A stretch of 64,000 bases of DNA from Parcubacteria group bacterium Greene0714_7 (GCA_007378985.1 VMHB01000001.1:192276-256275), one strand, 5' to 3'. Shown: positions 1-8,139, counted from the first letter of the stretch. Translations and numbers: made by a program. The notes: generated from the letters alone by a model not told the origin.

Positions 1-2
1 TG

Positions 3-971
3 GGTGTAGGCGGATTCCAAGATGCTTTGTACCAACTCAACATTGATTTCGCATCTGAGGCATGTGTGCAGTTTGCTGATGAAAGTATGGAAATTCTTTC
101 CTACTACTCAATCCTCGCTTCTACTGATTTGGCTCGAGAAAGGGGGGCCTATGAATCTTTTGTTGGTTCAAAATGGGATCGAGGGCTTTTGCCAGTAGAT
201 ACTATTCGACTTCTTGAGGATGAGAGGGGTGAAACTATTGATGTTGCTCGTGACACAAGACTTGATTGGAATGCTGTACGTGACGCGATAAAGAAATACG
301 GTATGCGCAATTCTAACTGTATGGCAATTGCTCCAACTGCTTCAACTTCAAATATTGTTTCAGTAGTGCCATCCGTTGAACCTGTCTACAAAAATATTTA
401 TGTTGAGTCCAACATCAGCGGAGACTTTACTGTAGTAAATCCTTACCTTGTTGAAGACTTAAAGAAATTAAATCTCTGGAACGATGCGATGTTGAACGAG
501 CTTAAATATCAAGATGGTTCACTAGGAAAAATTGCTGGTATTCCGCAAGCTCTCAAGGATAAATATAAAGAAACATTTGAAATAGATATGCGTTGGATAA
601 TCAAAGCAGCTGCGTATCGTGGAAAGTGGATTGACCAATCACAGTCATTGAACATTTTCTTCCGTGGTTCATCAGGTAAGGAGCTTTCTGAAATCTACTT
701 CTACGCATGGGAGATGGGCTTGAAAACAACGTATTATCTTCGTTCGCTTGCCGCAACACAGGTTGAAAAATCAACAGTCTCAACTAAAGAATTTGGTTCC
801 ACTCATACTCGTGATCAAAATGCTGGTGTAGATGCTAATGATGCTATGTCTATGACTAAGCCTGCTTCAACGGTGACTCCCGCACAAGCACCTGTTGCTG
901 CTCTCGAGACAGCCCCACGAACCTATGTGTTACATCGAGCTCTTGCTGCTGCGTGTGAGTCGTGTGAGTAA
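3..971 (+). CDS. nrdA: Ribonucleoside-diphosphate reductase, alpha subunit (3' part)
   Basis: This is the large catalytic subunit of class I ribonucleotide reductase, which makes dNDPs from NDPs. The gene enters the window already open: codons from position 3 read GVGGFQDALYQLN, as in the barrel of NrdA. Family landmarks are the PTASTSNI stretch, the RGKWIDQSQSLN segment, and YYLR, which holds the tyrosine pair of the radical pathway. The tail has a redox CxxC (ACESCE at the very C-terminus) that normally accepts electrons from thioredoxin or glutaredoxin. nrdB follows 133 bp later, so the two probably form one transcription unit. The 5' end lies outside the window. Subclass (Ia or another class I type) cannot be set from this fragment. 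Confidence 0.93.
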   Translation, partial: GVGGFQDALYQLNIDFASEACVQFADESMEILSYYSILASTDLARERGAYESFVGSKWDRGLLPVDTIRLLEDERGETIDVARDTRLDWNAVRDAIKKYGMRNSNCMAIAPTASTSNIVSVVPSVEPVYKNIYVESNISGDFTVVNPYLVEDLKKLNLWNDAMLNELKYQDGSLGKIAGIPQALKDKYKETFEIDMRWIIKAAAYRGKWIDQSQSLNIFFRGSSGKELSEIYFYAWEMGLKTTYYLRSLAATQVEKSTVSTKEFGSTHTRDQNAGVDANDAMSMTKPASTVTPAQAPVAALETAPRTYVLHRALAAACESCE

Positions 972-1008
972 GTAAATTGTTATGAGCGAAGCGAATTACA
1001 AGTTACTT

Positions 1009-1060
1009 ACCCTGTTAAATAGCCGTCAGACGGCTCCTGGTAGCCAGGATTTAACAGGGT
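1009..1060 (+). repeat. Nested inverted repeat folding as a three-way junction between nrdA and nrdB
   Basis: Two perfect 12-nt arms (ACCCTGTTAAAT at 1009-1020 and its complement at 1049-1060) enclose two abutting hairpins with no spare bases: AGCCGTCAGACGGCT (1021-1035) and CCTGGTAGCCAGG (1036-1048). As RNA this is a closed three-way junction. The outer stem continues as CTTAC/GTAAG after a two-base bulge. No U-run follows, so it is not a standard terminator. Function unknown; it could be an RNA switch, a processing site between nrdA and nrdB, or a small inserted palindromic element. Confidence 0.75.
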
Positions 1061-1104
1061 GTAAGGTTTTCTGAACTCATTATTATTCGTTAACAAAACC
1101 TAAC

Positions 1105-2139
1105 ATGGCAATCCAGAGAAACGCAAAGCCCGTCGATATTAACCAGCGCCGTGTCATTAACGGTCTTGAAGCTGATGTTATTCAGCTTTACCCAATGAAG
1201 CATAAGTTTGCGTGGGAGTACTACAACGCAGCAAACTCAAACCACTGGCTACCAACAGAAATTTCCATGCAGCTCGACATTGAGCAGTGGAAATCACCAA
1301 CTGCACTCTCGCAAGATGAACGACATGCCTTTGAAACCATTCTTGGATTTTTCACAACCGCTGATTCAATCGCCGCAAACAATATTGTCATCGGTTTCTA
1401 CAAGCATGTGACCTCGCCTGAGATTCGTATGTACTTGCTTCGTCAGGCCTACGAAGAGGCGATTCATACCCATGCATATCAATATATTGTTGAGTCTTTG
1501 GGAATGGATGAGTCAAAAATATTCAACATGTATCGTGAGGTTGATGCTCTCTACAACAAGGAAGCATTCATCCTTTCCTTCAATGAAGGTGTCTTTGATC
1601 CAGCATTTAAAACAGGAACGTTTGAAGCCGATCAAAAATTCTTGGAAAACTGGGCAGTATTTTCACTCATCTTGGAAGGTATCTTTTTCTATTCGTCATT
1701 TGCAGTTATGTTTGGTTTCCAACGCCAGCACAAGCTCACTGGCTCTGCAGAGCAAATTCAGTACATCATGCGTGATGAATCAATGCACTTGAACTTCGGT
1801 CTTGAAATCATCAATGCAATTCGCGAAGAAAATCCAGAGCTCTGGACACAGAAGTTTCAAGATCGCATCATCGAGCTTGTACATCAAGCTGTGAAACTTG
1901 AATATGAGTATGCACGGGATGTGTTTCCAACAGGAATCTTTGGACTTAACGCTGATGGATTCAAGGAATACATTCAGTTTATTGCGGACAGGCGACTTGA
2001 GCGTGTAGGACTCCCTGCGCAGTTCCACTCACAAAATCCGTTCCCATGGATGAGTGAAGCTATCGACCTTGCTAAGAAAAAGAACTTCTTCGAGACTAGA
2101 GTTACTGAATACAAAACAGGTGGGGCTCTCAATTGGTAA
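1105..2139 (+). CDS. nrdB: Ribonucleoside-diphosphate reductase, beta subunit
   Basis: This is the radical-generating ferritin-like subunit of class I ribonucleotide reductase, 344 aa. The metal ligands of the family are all readable: D87, E118, H121 (in EEAIHTHAY), E191 (LEGIFFYSSF), E225 and H228 (RDESMHLNFG). Y125 lies four residues after H121, where the tyrosyl radical sits in classical R2 proteins, so this appears to be a tyrosine-bearing R2 and not a Phe/Leu variant. Class I enzymes need O2 or superoxide to assemble the cofactor. The gene follows nrdA and is closed by a strong hairpin at 2171-2197. Confidence 0.96.
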   Translation: MAIQRNAKPVDINQRRVINGLEADVIQLYPMKHKFAWEYYNAANSNHWLPTEISMQLDIEQWKSPTALSQDERHAFETILGFFTTADSIAANNIVIGFYKHVTSPEIRMYLLRQAYEEAIHTHAYQYIVESLGMDESKIFNMYREVDALYNKEAFILSFNEGVFDPAFKTGTFEADQKFLENWAVFSLILEGIFFYSSFAVMFGFQRQHKLTGSAEQIQYIMRDESMHLNFGLEIINAIREENPELWTQKFQDRIIELVHQAVKLEYEYARDVFPTGIFGLNADGFKEYIQFIADRRLERVGLPAQFHSQNPFPWMSEAIDLAKKKNFFETRVTEYKTGGALNW

Positions 2140-2156
2140 AGGGTCGCTCAGTTCCA

Positions 2157-2265
2157 GCATTGGAGAAACAAAAAGCCCCTCCTGCGGGGGCTTTTTTCGT
2201 CCTCAACTGGATTCTGCCTGAGGCAGGCAGACCAAGCAATCCAGTTTGCGAATGTTCTCCAATGC
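2157..2265. repeat. Nested inverted repeats downstream of nrdB
   Basis: An outer perfect 11-bp inverted repeat (GCATTGGAGAA at 2157-2167, complement at 2255-2265) brackets the nrdB terminator and a second large hairpin. In that hairpin, 8-bp arms ACTGGATT (2206-2213) and AATCCAGT (2238-2245) enclose the palindrome CTGCCTGAGGCAGGCAG. The 205 bp between nrdB and the next gene hold nothing else that I recognise. Confidence 0.7.
2171..2197 (+). terminator. Rho-independent terminator after nrdB
   Basis: AAAAGCCCC, a TCCTGC-type loop and GGGGCTTTTTT form a GC-rich stem followed by a T-run, 32 bp after the nrdB stop. The A-run on the other side could make it bidirectional. Confidence 0.88.
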
Positions 2266-2344
2266 AGGAGCCTCGCTTAAATGGAAAAGAGTGCTGGTTT
2301 CTGCGTTCATTGACAAAATAGTTTATCTGTTGTACTATTAATCT

Positions 2345-2539
2345 ATGGCTATGGAAAAAACCTGTTCTGCTTGCTACGGTGCTGGTGGAAAAAAATGCGG
2401 GCCGTGCAATGGCATGGGTAGAATTGGAGGTAATCCTTTTTATCGTGGAACTTCGAGTGACCTCTCGCCGTGCTCCAACTGCCATGGAGTAGGGCGAATT
2501 GGTCTTTGTTCATTGTGTGGTAAAAAAGCGAGTCCATAA
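2345..2539 (+). CDS. Small DnaJ-type zinc-finger protein
   Basis: A 64-aa protein made almost entirely of cysteine pairs: CSACYGAGG, CGPCNGMGRIGG, CSNCHGVGRIG and a last CSLC. The CxxCxGxG pattern is that of the DnaJ cysteine-rich domain, which binds two zinc ions; here it stands alone without a J domain. Stand-alone proteins of this kind may assist folding or simply bind zinc; I cannot assign a partner. It sits alone between the nrd genes and a second small ORF. Confidence 0.7.
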   Translation: MAMEKTCSACYGAGGKKCGPCNGMGRIGGNPFYRGTSSDLSPCSNCHGVGRIGLCSLCGKKASP

Positions 2540-2593
2540 GATTGATTCTTGATTGTTATTCGAAAATTTGACAGGAAATTGTCGTATGTTTTT

Positions 2594-2767
2594 ATGTTCT
2601 ATATGCATATAAAAACGCCAGAAGTTAGGCATCTTTTCCCAGTACATGAATATCATCACGGCGCTGTGTTTAAAGAGCGTGGTGTGCTTATGCGTTACTG
2701 TGCTTTTTGTAAAATAAAAATGGCAGATGTGCTGTGGCGAGAGCACCTAAAAGAAATGAAGCATTAA
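2594..2767 (+). CDS. Small hypothetical protein with C2H2-like end
   Basis: Probable 57-aa ORF; the start is chosen as the first in-frame ATG, and the frame is open from 2549. The last 25 residues carry a possible zinc finger: CAFCKIKM, then HLKEMKH (Cx2C...Hx5H). No family recognised. It lies between the DnaJ-finger protein and a strong terminator at 2798-2823, which supports it being the last gene of a short unit. Start and even coding status are uncertain. Confidence 0.4.
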   Translation: MFYMHIKTPEVRHLFPVHEYHHGAVFKERGVLMRYCAFCKIKMADVLWREHLKEMKH

Positions 2768-2797
2768 TTATGAAGATTGTGGATGAAAACAGGGTCT

Positions 2798-2823
2798 AAA
2801 AACTCTCATGCATGAGAGTTTTT
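2798..2823. terminator. Symmetrical terminator hairpin before cysS
   Basis: AAAAACTCTCATG followed directly by its complement forms a perfect 26-bp palindrome with A-run and T-run flanks. It can terminate in either direction. It ends 48 bp before the cysS start. Confidence 0.85.
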
Positions 2824-2871
2824 GTTTATATGTCCCTAGCTCCTAAGCGTTAAACGCTATACACTGTTTAA

Positions 2872-4338
2872 ATGCTGGGATTTTTGAAAAAATCGACTGA
2901 ACGATTACCTCTCTTTCTCTACAACACACTCTCTAAAACAAAAGAGGAATTTAAGACAATAAGTGGCAAAAAGGTAAAGATGTATACCTGTGGTCCCACG
3001 GTGTATGACTATGCACATATTGGAAATCTACGTGCCTACGTATTTGCTGATACGCTTCGGCGAACACTTGAATACGCTGGTCTCTCAGTGAAGCAGGTGA
3101 TTAACATCACTGATGTTGGGCATCTGGCGCAGGATTCCGATGATGGAGAAGATAAGATGACCAATGCATTGAAGCGTGAAGGCAAAGAACTCACCATTCC
3201 GAACATGAAGCTTTTAGGAGAAAGCTACACTTCGCTTTTTATAGAAGACTTGAAGGCGCTCAATGTTGAAATGCCATTCGTATTTCCACGAGCTACCGCA
3301 CATATTCACGAGCAAATTGCATTTATTTCTTCGCTCTTTCAGAAAGGATATGCGTATAAAACCTCAGACGGCATATATTTTGATACAGCCAAGTTTCCGT
3401 CCTATGGTGCACTCGGTGTGTCTGACGGAGGACAGGCTTTGCCTTCTTTAGGTCAAGCACGCATAGTGGCAAACCCCGAAAAGCACGACCAGCGAGACTT
3501 CGCACTTTGGAAGTTTGATAGCTCTCTTGGTTTCGAAGCGCCGTGGGGAAAAGGGTTCCCCGGGTGGCACATTGAATGTACTGCCATGGCAACCAAGTAT
3601 CTTGGAAAAAGTTTTGATATACATACTGGTGGCGTTGATCACATTGCCATTCATCACAATAATGAAATTGCACAAGCAGAAGCAGTGTCGGGTAAAAGAT
3701 TCGTGAACTATTGGATGCACGGGGAATTTATTACCATTGAAGGAAAACGCATTGGAAAGTCAGAAGGAAATGCGATTCGCTTATATCAACTTCGTGAACG
3801 TAATGTAAGTCCAACTGCATATAGGTATTTATTGCTCACTGCTCATTACCGTTCGCTTTTGAATTTCACATGGGAAGCTGTACTTGGAGCGCAAACTGCA
3901 CTTCAGAGGGCTCAACGCATGTTTGCGGATTTTCCAGCGGGTGGACATATTGCAACTCTCTATCGCACAAAGTTTGGGACGGCGATTAATGATGATTTGA
4001 ATATACCAATCGCAATTGCGGTGATGTGGGAGCTTTTGAAAGATGATTCGGTTACACCTGCCGATAAGCGGGCGACAATTCTCGATTTTGATCGTGTATT
4101 TGGGTTAGGCTTTGGTACAGGATCGCTTTCTGAGAGCTCTAAAGTTTCGGTCACTGCGTTATCTGATGTACCGACGGAGGTAGCGTCTTTGGTTAAAGAG
4201 CGTGAAGAGGCCAGGGGATCTAAGGATTGGGCACGCGCTGATGCACTAAGGCTTTCCATTGAAGAGCAAGGGTTTACAGTTGAAGATGCCCCAGAAGGGC
4301 CGATCGTGCATAAAACGTCCGAAGGGTTTAAGGGATAG
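2872..4338 (+). CDS. cysS: Cysteine--tRNA ligase
   Basis: Class I aminoacyl-tRNA synthetase that charges tRNA-Cys, 488 aa. Visible landmarks are the zinc/catalytic start YTCGPTVYDYAHIGNLR (C40; HIGN at 49-52), the conserved GWHIECTAMA and HHNNEIAQ zinc-site segments, and the KMSKS-equivalent KRIGKSEGN. The C-terminal DALR-like region is present in short form. A motif TAAACGCTATACACTG ends 5 nt before the ATG. It contains a TATACA box, so the mRNA may be nearly leaderless. The same motif occurs before ychF. Confidence 0.96.
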   Translation: MLGFLKKSTERLPLFLYNTLSKTKEEFKTISGKKVKMYTCGPTVYDYAHIGNLRAYVFADTLRRTLEYAGLSVKQVINITDVGHLAQDSDDGEDKMTNALKREGKELTIPNMKLLGESYTSLFIEDLKALNVEMPFVFPRATAHIHEQIAFISSLFQKGYAYKTSDGIYFDTAKFPSYGALGVSDGGQALPSLGQARIVANPEKHDQRDFALWKFDSSLGFEAPWGKGFPGWHIECTAMATKYLGKSFDIHTGGVDHIAIHHNNEIAQAEAVSGKRFVNYWMHGEFITIEGKRIGKSEGNAIRLYQLRERNVSPTAYRYLLLTAHYRSLLNFTWEAVLGAQTALQRAQRMFADFPAGGHIATLYRTKFGTAINDDLNIPIAIAVMWELLKDDSVTPADKRATILDFDRVFGLGFGTGSLSESSKVSVTALSDVPTEVASLVKEREEARGSKDWARADALRLSIEEQGFTVEDAPEGPIVHKTSEGFKG

Positions 4339-4441
4339 TAGGTAGCCGCACAGGTGTTGAATTTTGTAGTTTTTTCCCTAAAACCTAGTCCCTAGCACCT
4401 ACCTCTGTGGTATCCTGTTTTTATTAACTAAGCATTTTTTT

Positions 4442-4969
4442 ATGAACAGTAAAAACATCAACGTTATCATCATATTGGCAATTGCAGTTGTTGCTATTTT
4501 CATCGGACTTGGATTCTTTGGTTTCGGTGGACTTGGTACTACAGGTGCTCCAAAAACTGAACAAAATGGCGCGCAAGCAATTCTTGCTGAAATTCAACAG
4601 ACAGGAACAGTTGCAGATCTTCGAGTTCAAGAAATTACTGACGGGGCCGGCGAAGTAGTTGCCCCCGGAGATACGCTCACCGTTCAATACATTGGCGTTT
4701 TACCTGATGGTACAGTTTTTGATTCAACTGATGCACATGGTGGTACGCCCTTCGTATTTACTATTGGAGCTGGAAAGGTTATTCAGGGGTGGGAAAGAGG
4801 TCTTCTTGGTATGAGAGAAGGGGGCCGTCGCTTACTTGCAGTGCCACCGGCGTTAGGATACGGCGCACAGGCAAATGGTGTGATTCCTGCAAATTCCACG
4901 TTGATATTTGATGTGCAACTTTTGAAACGGGTTCCCGCAGGCACTCCTGTCGCACCAGCGATTCCATAA
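4442..4969 (+). CDS. Membrane-anchored FKBP-type peptidyl-prolyl isomerase
   Basis: 175 aa. Residues about 7-29 form one hydrophobic segment (IIILAIAVVAIFIGLGFF type), giving an N-in signal anchor. After a linker, residues about 75-165 form an FKBP domain with VQYIGVLPDGTVFDS, GAGKVIQGWERGL, GMREGGRRLL, PALGYGAQ and STLIFDVQL. It would catalyse proline isomerisation on the outer face of the membrane and so help folding of exported proteins. Its stop codon lies just before the tgt start, so the two are likely co-transcribed. Confidence 0.93.
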   Translation: MNSKNINVIIILAIAVVAIFIGLGFFGFGGLGTTGAPKTEQNGAQAILAEIQQTGTVADLRVQEITDGAGEVVAPGDTLTVQYIGVLPDGTVFDSTDAHGGTPFVFTIGAGKVIQGWERGLLGMREGGRRLLAVPPALGYGAQANGVIPANSTLIFDVQLLKRVPAGTPVAPAIP

Positions 4970-4975
4970 GTGGTA

Positions 4976-6211
4976 ATGTCTGTAGGTCCTTTCTCGTTTA
5001 AGATAGAGCACGCGCTTCGAATTGGAGCGCGTGTTGGCATTGTAGAGACTCCCCATGGTTCGTTTGAAACTCCTGCGTTTGTGGTGGTGGGGACAAAAGC
5101 AACAGTGAAATCTGTGTTGCCTGATGATTTGCGTATGCATGCCGGTGTGGATGTTGCTCTTGCAAACACGTATCATCTTTTTCTTCAGCCAGGCGAAGAT
5201 ATTGTAGCGTCCGCTGGAGGTCTGCATGCGTTTATGGGTTTCGATGGGCCACTCTTCACTGATTCGGGAGGGTTTCAAGTTTTTTCGTTGGGTGTAGGTT
5301 TTGGAAAAGGTGTTTCAAAACTTGTTCCACGTAAGGATGACGTGGAACCTACGAGCTCCCACATGCCGACAGTGTTTGATGAAGATGTTCGTTCACAACA
5401 TGGGAAGCTGGCCATTGTTGATGATGAGGGAGTTTCCTTTACTTCCCACATTGATGGAACGCTCTATCGATTTACACCTGAGCGATCAGTCGAAATTCAA
5501 CACAAGCTCGGGGCTGATATCTTTTTTGCATTTGATGATTTTGTTTTACCGGACGCTCCTCGCGAAGAGCAAATAGCTTCAATGCGTCGAACGCATGCAT
5601 GGGCAGAGCGATCTCTCGCGACGCATCGCGCAAATCTTGAAGCGAGAAAACGGCAAGCGATTTTTGGCATTGTGCAGGGTGGGCGATATGCTGATTTACG
5701 TGCAGAGAGTGCGAAGATAATTGGGGAAATGGAGTTTGACGGTTTTGGTATTGGTGGAACTTTTTCTAAGGCGGATTTAGGAGAAACTCTTCGTGTTGCC
5801 ATAGATAATCTTCCATTCCTAAAGCCCCGACATCTTTTGGGTATCGGAGAACCTGAGGATATTTTTGAAGCGGTGTCACAGGGTATAGATACTTTCGATT
5901 GTGTACAGCCAACACGGCTTGCACGAACTGGAATGATTTATACGGCTCGAGGCAAGGTTAATCTTTTGAATGAAAGATACATTCGTGACTTCTCACTACT
6001 CGATGTAGAAACAGGAGGGTATGCTTCAGAGCACTTCTCAAAGGCGTATGTTGCACATCTCTTTCGTGCAAAAGAAATGCTTGGCGCTACAATAGCCTCA
6101 ATTCATAATTTATATTTTCTCACTTCTTTGATGAAAAATATCCGCAATTCAATCCTTGAAGATAGGTTTGATGCCTTTCGAGAAGATTTTCTAAAAAAAT
6201 ATCTGGCGTAA
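4976..6211 (+). CDS. tgt: tRNA-guanine transglycosylase without its zinc cysteines
   Basis: The family swaps G34 for a queuosine precursor in GUN-anticodon tRNAs. About 411 aa; the ATG at 4976 is preferred over the GTG at 4970. The substrate pocket is present: TDSGGFQ, FFAFDDF, GIVQGG, and the nucleophile region IDTFDCVQPTR. Two things differ. The zinc motif, normally CDCYTC, reads TGGYAS: all three Cys are gone while the later His (SIHNL) remains. The GLAVGE pocket loop reads GGTFSKAD. There is also an approximately 20-residue insertion after FSLG, and its DNA contains a 9-bp-arm hairpin (GTTCCACGT/ACGTGGAAC). No other queuosine gene is in the window. Function may be altered. Confidence 0.88.
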   Translation: MSVGPFSFKIEHALRIGARVGIVETPHGSFETPAFVVVGTKATVKSVLPDDLRMHAGVDVALANTYHLFLQPGEDIVASAGGLHAFMGFDGPLFTDSGGFQVFSLGVGFGKGVSKLVPRKDDVEPTSSHMPTVFDEDVRSQHGKLAIVDDEGVSFTSHIDGTLYRFTPERSVEIQHKLGADIFFAFDDFVLPDAPREEQIASMRRTHAWAERSLATHRANLEARKRQAIFGIVQGGRYADLRAESAKIIGEMEFDGFGIGGTFSKADLGETLRVAIDNLPFLKPRHLLGIGEPEDIFEAVSQGIDTFDCVQPTRLARTGMIYTARGKVNLLNERYIRDFSLLDVETGGYASEHFSKAYVAHLFRAKEMLGATIASIHNLYFLTSLMKNIRNSILEDRFDAFREDFLKKYLA

Positions 6212-6293
6212 TTTCTAAATTTCTACTCCTCTCGAATTTCTAACTCTTAGAAAGAACTGTGTGAGAAAATTTTTCCGCAATACCTTTATAAAC

Positions 6294-6337
6294 TCATCCT
6301 CTAAACACTATCATATATGATAGTGTTTAGAGGATGA
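6294..6337. promoter_or_regulatory. Perfect 44-bp palindrome covering the start codon of TrpR-like gene 1
   Basis: From 6294 to 6337 the strand equals its reverse complement without one mismatch; the core is CACTATCATATATGATAGTG. The ATG of the TrpR-like gene (6334-6336) is part of the right arm. A 20-bp copy of the core lies just after the gene (6770-6789). This placement suits an autoregulatory operator, but as RNA it would also bury the start codon in a hairpin. Confidence 0.8.
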
Positions 6338-6762
6338 AGGTTAAACCAAAAAAACTCACAAAAGATCAAATTATTGAAACTCTTGATGCTTTATATACAG
6401 CGGCAGGGTCACTACGAGGGCGTGCCACTATGAAATTATTTCTTCGCGATCTTCTGACCGAAGGAGAGAGGGTGATGCTTGGTAGACGCATTCTGATTGC
6501 AAGACATCTTTTACGGGGTGAAAGCTATATCAGTATTCAACGTACTCTTGGCACAAGTCCTGTAACAATACGAAATGTAGAGAAATGGTTAGACGATCAA
6601 ATGCCGGGGTACGAGACAGCGATTAAGGGTATGCAAGCAACTTTTGCAAAGCGAAAACAAAAAAGCGCATCCATTGGCACATTTGCTTACTTAAAGAAGC
6701 GTTACCCGTTGCACTTTCTCCTCTTTCCGTGGCCAAAAGGGTATCGTACGGAAGATCAGTAA
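6334..6762 (+). CDS. TrpR/YerC-family DNA-binding protein 1
   Basis: 142 aa. The central segment (LYTAAGSLRGRATMKLFLRDLLTEGERVMLGRR, read here in parts) followed by RHLLRGESYISIQRTLGTSPVTIRNVEKWL is the TrpR-superfamily helical core with its helix-turn-helix. The tail ends in KKRYPLHFLLFPWPKG, which is shared almost exactly with a paralogue at 52366-52806 (KRKYPLHFLLFPEPK). I infer a sequence-specific dimeric repressor. Both gene ends carry the CACTATCATATATGATAGTG palindrome, so autoregulation is likely. The ligand, if any, is unknown. Confidence 0.85.
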   Translation: MKVKPKKLTKDQIIETLDALYTAAGSLRGRATMKLFLRDLLTEGERVMLGRRILIARHLLRGESYISIQRTLGTSPVTIRNVEKWLDDQMPGYETAIKGMQATFAKRKQKSASIGTFAYLKKRYPLHFLLFPWPKGYRTEDQ

Positions 6763-6769
6763 TATAAAC

Positions 6770-6789
6770 CACTATCATATATGATAGTG
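6770..6789. promoter_or_regulatory. 20-bp palindrome, second copy of the TrpR-like 1 core site
   Basis: CACTATCATATATGATAGTG is a perfect palindrome in the 105 bp between TrpR-like gene 1 and rarA. It is identical to the core of the 44-bp palindrome before the regulator and lies about 80 bp upstream of the rarA start, so rarA may be in the regulon. Confidence 0.75.
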
Positions 6790-6867
6790 ATAATGAACAC
6801 AGAGTAGAAGTTTGTTAAGTATGTGGAAGGGGTGTATGTGTCGCACATAAAAGATACAATGATACAC

Positions 6868-7998
6868 ATGGAACCTTTGGCAGCAAAAATCAGACCAAAA
6901 AATCTTGATGAATTCATTGGGCAGGAGCATTTAGTAGGAGCTGGAAAACCTTTCCGTGTTGCCATAGAAGGTAAACACCGATTTTCTTTTGTGCTCTGGG
7001 GACCACCAGGGGTAGGAAAGACAACTTTGGCACGCATTTATGCAGACTCATTAGACGCTACTTTTTTTGAACTTTCGGCTGTTGCGGTTGGAAAAGAAGA
7101 TATTAGGAAAGTAATAGCTACTGACACAGGCGGAAAACCAAAAGTTTTATTTCTTGACGAGATTCATAGATTTAATAAAGCTCAGCAAGATTTTCTTCTT
7201 CCTTTTGTAGAGAAAGGCGACCTAACATTAATTGGAGCAACTACTGAAAATCCTAGTTTTGAAGTTATTCCTGCTCTTTTGTCTCGCGCTCGGGTATTTG
7301 TATTGCAGTCCATATCGGCAGAAAATATGGAAAAGATAATTGGGCGCACTGGCATGAAGATTGATTCAGAAGCGATTGAGTGGGTCGTTGCCTATGCGAA
7401 CGGTGATGCTCGAGCTGGAATCACTATAATTGAGAATGCTGAGCGTTTGTATGGAGAGGTAACTCAAAAGACACTACAAGAATCACTCCAATCAGGGCGT
7501 CTTCGTTATGACAAAAAAGGTGAGGAGCACTACGATACTATTTCCGCATTTATAAAAAGTATGCGCGCAAGTCAGCCTGACGCCGCGATGTATTATCTTG
7601 CCCGTATGCTTGAAGGTGGAGAAGATCCCGTGTTCATTGCACGGCGTATGGTGATTTTTGCAAGTGAGGATATCGGGCTCGCACAGCCAACAGCACTAGT
7701 GGTAGCAAATGCGGTGTTTGATGCTGTTCGCTCAATAGGAATGCCTGAGGCTGGAATAAATCTTGCTCATGGTGTTGCCTATCTCTCGAACTCAAAAAAA
7801 GACCGATCAGCCTATGATGCACTCCGAGGAGCTCAGGCGGATGTTCAGACAACAGGTAATCTGCCTATCCCTATGAATGTGCGTAATGCACCAACAAAGC
7901 TTATGAAGGAGTTGGGATACGGCAAGGATTATACAAAATATGACACAGAGAGTTATTTGCCTGAAAAGTTAAAAAAGAAGAAATATTTTGATTCTTGA
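6868..7998 (+). CDS. rarA: Replication-associated recombination protein A (RarA/MgsA AAA+ ATPase)
   Basis: AAA+ clamp-loader-like ATPase acting at stalled forks, about 376 aa. Walker A is GPPGVGKT (45-52), Walker B is LFLDEIHRF, sensor 1 is GATTENPSF; the C-terminal tetramerisation region contains ASEDIGLA and LAHGVAYLS. The ATG at 6868 gives the standard N-terminus (MEPLAAKIRPKNLDEFIGQEHL). A TACAAT box ends a few bases upstream, suggesting a leaderless mRNA. In-frame starts at 6859 and 6823 are possible but less likely. Confidence 0.94.
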   Translation: MEPLAAKIRPKNLDEFIGQEHLVGAGKPFRVAIEGKHRFSFVLWGPPGVGKTTLARIYADSLDATFFELSAVAVGKEDIRKVIATDTGGKPKVLFLDEIHRFNKAQQDFLLPFVEKGDLTLIGATTENPSFEVIPALLSRARVFVLQSISAENMEKIIGRTGMKIDSEAIEWVVAYANGDARAGITIIENAERLYGEVTQKTLQESLQSGRLRYDKKGEEHYDTISAFIKSMRASQPDAAMYYLARMLEGGEDPVFIARRMVIFASEDIGLAQPTALVVANAVFDAVRSIGMPEAGINLAHGVAYLSNSKKDRSAYDALRGAQADVQTTGNLPIPMNVRNAPTKLMKELGYGKDYTKYDTESYLPEKLKKKKYFDS

Positions 7999-8109
7999 CA
8001 GAATTTTTGAAAAGAGTATTTTGGATATATGGCAACTGTAGCTCAGAGCTTTGGCCTTCTTCTCGTCGTCAGCCTACGCTAACGGAGGGAATTTGAGTTA
8101 TATACAAAA

Positions 8110-8139
8110 CAAACCCCTCCCTAAAACGGAGGGGTTTTT
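8110..8139 (+). terminator. Rho-independent terminator after rarA
   Basis: AAACCCCTCC, a short AT loop and GGAGGGGTTTTT form a stable stem with a T-run, about 115 bp after rarA. The stretch 7999-8109 holds no gene that I recognise. Confidence 0.85.

Noticed and set aside
3960..4259. Long antisense ORFs across cysS, uvrA, aclA, atpA and other genes
   Set aside because: They mirror the codon pattern of strong genes on the other strand and show no family features.
5330..5350. Hairpin GTTCCACGT/ACGTGGAAC in tgt as a fifth GACC-type insertion
   Set aside because: The ends do not match the GACC repeat, and an insertion after FSLG is, as I recall, usual in CPR Tgt proteins, so it is more likely an old protein loop.
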